A stretch of DNA of 9,143 nucleotides from Mariprofundus sp. (lineage in GTDB: Bacteria > Pseudomonadota > Zetaproteobacteria > Mariprofundales > Mariprofundaceae). The stretch's first letter is position 1, and every line of letters begins with the position of its first letter. The stretch spans positions 1 through 9,143 of the forward strand of contig WFUI01000064.1 in assembly GCA_015485035.1 (NCBI GenBank). The letters run 5' to 3'. The translations under genes and the position numbers were made by a program. The notes below the pieces were generated by a model. That model ran no database searches. It was not told the origin of the DNA and worked only from the letters and a program-made list of their open reading frames with translations. Shown here in pieces: positions 6,684 to 9,143 of the stretch.

Positions 6684-7354
6684 TGCCCTTGACTGTGAAT
6701 ACGCAACAGCTTGTTCAACGCTATCAACAACTCAGTCATGAGGTGAAAGCAGCCGGTGTTTCGATGTTGGCTGTTAGCAAATATGCACCGGATGAAGCGG
6801 TACAGACATTGATTGATGCAGGACAGGTACAATTTGCTGAATCCCGCCCCCAGCAGTTGCGTGATCGCAGCAATCGGTGGCCTGTTTGCGAATGGCATAT
6901 GATCGGGCCGGTTCAGAAGAACAAGGCCAAGTATATCGGTCGCCATGCTGCTATGTGGCACAGTTGTGATAATCTGGAGACAGCCAGGGCTGTGGCTCGC
7001 CATGTCGGTGGTCGGATTTTACCGGTATTGATTCAGGTCAATATTGCCAGAGCACCGGGGCAGCACGGGGTAAGCCCGGATGCTGCGCCAGCATTGGCCG
7101 AAGCATTGACTGATGTGCAGGGATTACAACTGGCCGGTCTGATGTGCATGGCTCCACGCGGGGACGGAGTCCGGCAGGCATTTCAGACAGTGCGGCGCTT
7201 GCGGGACACCCTGTTCGGTGGAAGCCTGCCGGAATCGGGCAGGGCTGAATTGAGTATGGGTATGAGCGGTGATTTTCGTATCGCTGTGCAGGAAGGTGCG
7301 ACCATGGTGCGCCTGGGTTCTGTTCTGTTCGGTGATTGGGATATACGAAAGTGA
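6683..7354 (+). CDS. yggS: YggS family PLP-binding protein (PLP homeostasis)
   Basis: A pyridoxal phosphate carrier with the fold of alanine racemase and no known enzyme activity, involved in vitamin B6 and amino-acid balance. In the 223 residues: LAVSKYAPDEA with the PLP lysine at 33, WHMIGPVQKNKAKYI in place of the usual WHFIG-x-LQ-x-NK, PVLIQVNIARAPGQHG, LAGLMCMAP, and the phosphate-binding end ELSMGMSGDFRIAVQEGATMVRLGSVLFG. The usual FGEN-x-VQE block is here FAESRPQQL, a divergent form. I chose the ATG at 6683, which shares its A with the recR stop (TAATG), over a TTG at 6662 inside recR. The gene is joined to recR, while 114 bases part it from proC, its more common partner. Confidence 0.93.
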   Translation: MPLTVNTQQLVQRYQQLSHEVKAAGVSMLAVSKYAPDEAVQTLIDAGQVQFAESRPQQLRDRSNRWPVCEWHMIGPVQKNKAKYIGRHAAMWHSCDNLETARAVARHVGGRILPVLIQVNIARAPGQHGVSPDAAPALAEALTDVQGLQLAGLMCMAPRGDGVRQAFQTVRRLRDTLFGGSLPESGRAELSMGMSGDFRIAVQEGATMVRLGSVLFGDWDIRK

Positions 7355-7382
7355 GATGTAGCCAAAAGTGTTTACAGCTGAG

Positions 7383-7410
7383 TTTCCCGGGAAAGAATTA
7401 TAAGTTCCCG
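7383..7410. repeat. Nested inverted repeats between yggS and proC
   Basis: TTTCCCGGGAAA (7383-7394) is a perfect 12-base palindrome. Its right half also matches a second inverted copy: CGGGAA (7388-7393) and TTCCCG (7405-7410), with an AT-rich 11-base gap holding a TATAAG (7399-7404). No T run follows, so a terminator is unlikely. It could be an operator, but I see no matching -35 box for the TATAAG. The rest of the gap, 7411-7468, holds the proC ribosome region (AAGG at 7456-7459) and little else I can name. Confidence 0.4.
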
Positions 7411-7468
7411 CGTGTTGATATGCGGTGTTATGTTTGAATTTGTCATTAAAGGGGTAAGGTAAAAAAAC

Positions 7469-8269
7469 ATGCAGAGACTGAATATAGCATTTATTGGTGG
7501 TGGCAATATGGCCGAGGCTTTGATCGCGGGGCTGACGCGGGGCGGCCATGCCGGTGATCAGATCTGTATATCAGAGCCGCAACAGGCTCGCCGCGAAGTT
7601 CTTGCGCGGCAATATGGTATCCATTGCGTAGAGGATAATGCTGATGCGGCGGACTATGCTGATGTGTTGGTGCTGGCTGTGAAACCGCAGCAGATGCAGG
7701 CTGCAGTGAAAGGGCTTTCTGCGCATTTGAAGGCCGATGCCACGGTGATCAGTATTGCTGCCGGAGTGAGTACGGTTTCATTGCATGGCTGGCTGGGTGA
7801 GCATACACATATTGTGCGCGTAATGCCCAATACTCCGGCTCTGCTGGGGGCCGGCATGTCAGTGCTGTTCAGTGATGCCGATGAGATTCACAAGCTGCGT
7901 GCTGAATATGTACTCAATGCCTGTGGTGAGTCGTTGCGCGTGAATAAGGAAAAAATGATGCATGCGGTGACGGCTGTTTCCGGCAGTGGTCCGGCATATT
8001 TCTTTCTGCTGGCCGAGGTGATGCAGGCGACGGGCATCAAGTTGGGTCTGGATGAGTCTGTGGCGGCAAAACTGGCGGCACAGACCGCGCTGGGAGCGGG
8101 CAAAATGCTGGCAGATAGCGGTCGTTCGGCTGAGGCGCTGCGTCATCAGGTTACCAGTCCGGGCGGTACCACACAGGCAGCACTCGATGTGATGTATGAG
8201 ATGGGCTTGCCTGCGGCTGTACGTCAGGGCGTACTGGCTGCCAGCAAGCGTTCCGAGGAGTTGAGCTAG
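7469..8269 (+). CDS. proC: Pyrroline-5-carboxylate reductase
   Basis: The last step of proline synthesis: it reduces 1-pyrroline-5-carboxylate to L-proline with NAD(P)H in the cytoplasm. In the 266 residues: Rossmann nucleotide site IAFIGGGNMAEALI at 6-19, LAVKPQQM at 69-76, IAAGVS at 96-101, VRVMPNTPALLGAGMS at 116-131, and the substrate/dimer region VSGSGPAYFFLLAEVM at 170-185 and HQVTSPGGTTQAAL at 226-239. Length is usual for the family (about 270). The ATG has a fair ribosome site (AAGG, nine bases away) after a run of seven A. The 114-base gap before it suggests its own control. The stop TAG overlaps the yggT GTG by one base. Confidence 0.96.
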   Translation: MQRLNIAFIGGGNMAEALIAGLTRGGHAGDQICISEPQQARREVLARQYGIHCVEDNADAADYADVLVLAVKPQQMQAAVKGLSAHLKADATVISIAAGVSTVSLHGWLGEHTHIVRVMPNTPALLGAGMSVLFSDADEIHKLRAEYVLNACGESLRVNKEKMMHAVTAVSGSGPAYFFLLAEVMQATGIKLGLDESVAAKLAAQTALGAGKMLADSGRSAEALRHQVTSPGGTTQAALDVMYEMGLPAAVRQGVLAASKRSEELS

Positions 8270-8565
8270 TGTTTATTCTGGGTTATTTTTTGCAGGCAGT
8301 CGCAGGTGTGCTGCATATTGTGCTGATGGTGGCGATGATAGTGATTATTGCCCGTGCCGTATTGTCATGGGTATCACCCGATCCGTATAATCAGATTGTG
8401 CGCATTATCAATCAGCTTTCCGAACCGCTGCTGTTCCCGGTCAGAAAACGGGTTCCTTATATCAGCGGCATTGATTTCTCGCCGTTGATCGTGTTGCTTG
8501 TTATTATGTTTCTGGATAATTTCCTTGTTTCCAGCCTGAATCGCATCGCACTATCGATGCTTTAA
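8269..8565 (+). CDS. yggT: YggT family integral membrane protein
   Basis: A small inner-membrane protein of the YggT family, whose role is not well defined; some relatives are linked to cell or organelle division or osmotic response. The 98 residues hold one YggT unit, where E. coli YggT (about 190) has two: a membrane segment at about 5-32, the conserved RAVLSWVSPDP at 29-39, an amphipathic stretch with LSEPLLFPVRK at 50-60, and a second membrane segment about 67-90 from DFSPLIVLLVIMFLD. The GTG start at 8269 overlaps the proC stop (TAGTG) and has GAGGAG at 8255-8260. It is clearly cotranscribed with proC. The stop is one base before the ATG of the next small ORF. Confidence 0.92.
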   Translation: MFILGYFLQAVAGVLHIVLMVAMIVIIARAVLSWVSPDPYNQIVRIINQLSEPLLFPVRKRVPYISGIDFSPLIVLLVIMFLDNFLVSSLNRIALSML

Positions 8566-8566
8566 T

Positions 8567-8719
8567 ATGGAACAAATAACGCGTCTGCATGATTTTTTTC
8601 GTTCTGTGCCCGGTCAGGCGGCCATGCTTTATGAAATCACACGTATTGCTTCACGAGGCACTGCTTATCAAAGGGTGGAAAAAAACATTCGCATTGATTT
8701 ATGGTCTGTTTATTCATGA
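8567..8719 (+). CDS. Small ORF of 50 residues between yggT and yggU, function unknown
   Basis: I do not recognise this protein. The frame starts with ATG one base after the yggT stop (TAATATG) and its TGA overlaps the yggU ATG at 8716 as ATGA, the usual mark of coupled translation. The product starts MEQITRLHDFF and ends NIRIDLWSVYS; it is mixed polar and hydrophobic, probably helical, with no signal peptide or membrane segment and no cysteine. For it: both tight junctions, the lack of any other use for 135 bases in a packed operon, and the absence of a ribosome site for yggU. Against it: no ribosome site of its own, and only about 15 of 49 codons after the start end in G or C, fewer than in its neighbours. 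It may be a real small gene or a coupling leader. Confidence 0.5.
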   Translation: MEQITRLHDFFRSVPGQAAMLYEITRIASRGTAYQRVEKNIRIDLWSVYS

Positions 8720-9036
8720 ATGCAGACAATCTTTCCGAACTCTATAGCGAAGGAAAAGACGGGCTCTATCTGAATGTGCATGCCCAGCCCGGCGCACGAC
8801 GGGCACAATTGCGCGGCTTGCATGGGGGTGCTGTGAAAATAGCCATTGGTGAAGTTGCACAGGATGGAAAAGCCAATAAAGCCATTGTTCGCGTGATTGC
8901 CAAAGCCTTTGATCTTTCTGTCGCTGATGTGGAGATTTCATCTGGTATGACATCCCGTCGTAAACGTGTTCTGTTGCGTGGCAACAGTGCCACTCTGAAA
9001 CAGCATCTTGAGCGCTGGCTGAAAGGGGGCGAGTGA
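8716..9036 (+). CDS. yggU: DUF167 (YggU) family protein
   Basis: A small protein of the DUF167/YggU family; its role is unknown. From this start (106 residues) the family pattern is clear: LYLNVHAQPGARRAQLRG near 17-34 (the V-x-PGA-x-R block), the strand AVKIAIGEVAQDGKANKAI at about 39-57 with the DGKAN signature, a helix with AKAFDLSVADVEISSG, and TSRRKRVLLRG near 79-89. I chose the ATG at 8716, which overlaps the stop of the upstream small ORF as ATGA, over the in-frame ATG at 8701 (111 residues); neither has a clear ribosome site. It follows yggT in many proteobacteria, which fits the layout here. Confidence 0.88.
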   Translation: MNADNLSELYSEGKDGLYLNVHAQPGARRAQLRGLHGGAVKIAIGEVAQDGKANKAIVRVIAKAFDLSVADVEISSGMTSRRKRVLLRGNSATLKQHLERWLKGGE

Positions 9037-9038
9037 CG

Positions 9039-9143
9039 ATGCCGATGACTGATTATTCACACCGGGCTGAAGAGCAACCGTTATTGAAGCAACCATTATT
9101 CTGGTTGTTGCTGATTTGTGCTGTGAACTTTTTTGCCTTTCTG
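9039..9143 (+). CDS. N-terminus of an unidentified membrane protein, cut by the window end
   Basis: An open frame from the ATG at 9039, two bases after the yggU stop, runs to the window edge (35 codons). The purine-rich AAAGGGGGCGAG before it can serve as a ribosome site; an ATG at 9045 is another possible start. The first 20 residues are polar, then FWLLLICAVNFFAFL (residues 21-35) looks like the start of a membrane helix, so the protein is probably of the inner membrane. Too little is present to name a family. The spacing suggests that it continues the proC-yggT-yggU operon. Confidence 0.6.
   Translation, partial: MPMTDYSHRAEEQPLLKQPLFWLLLICAVNFFAFL

Overview
The window looks like core chromosome of a Gram-negative proteobacterium with type IV pili. 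The evidence is a PilT/PilU retraction ATPase pair, DksA, a tau-type DnaX, RecR and the YggS-ProC-YggT-YggU group. Base composition is near even GC by eye. A gammaproteobacterium or a relative such as a zetaproteobacterium would fit; the sequence alone does not let me decide. I see no mobile element, tRNA, rRNA or CRISPR array.

Layout. (1) Positions 1-881: a PlsC-like acyltransferase on the + strand behind a perfect TATAAT box, running towards the end of the pil genes. (2) Positions 882-3144, minus strand: pilT then pilU, 22 bases apart, surely one transcript; pilT has a strong ribosome site and pilU has none. (3) Positions 3145-3499: a 355-base divergent control region with an extended -10 promoter for dksA, a 9-bp inverted repeat against that promoter and a strong hairpin in the dksA leader. 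(4) Positions 3500-3936: dksA, closed by a textbook intrinsic terminator. (5) Positions 4011-7354: dnaX, ybaB, recR and yggS on the + strand; the last three overlap by 4 and 1 bases. (6) Positions 7469-9143: proC, yggT, a 50-residue unrecognised ORF, yggU and the start of a membrane protein, packed with 1-4 base overlaps or very short gaps.

Functions. PilT and PilU power pilus retraction (twitching, DNA uptake). DksA tunes RNA polymerase with ppGpp. DnaX loads the sliding clamp; YbaB and RecR are its usual neighbours, RecR acting in gap repair. YggS handles PLP balance, ProC makes proline, YggT is a small membrane protein and YggU a DUF167 protein. This is mostly ordinary housekeeping. The items most worth a second look are the small ORF wedged between yggT and yggU, and the structured control region of dksA.
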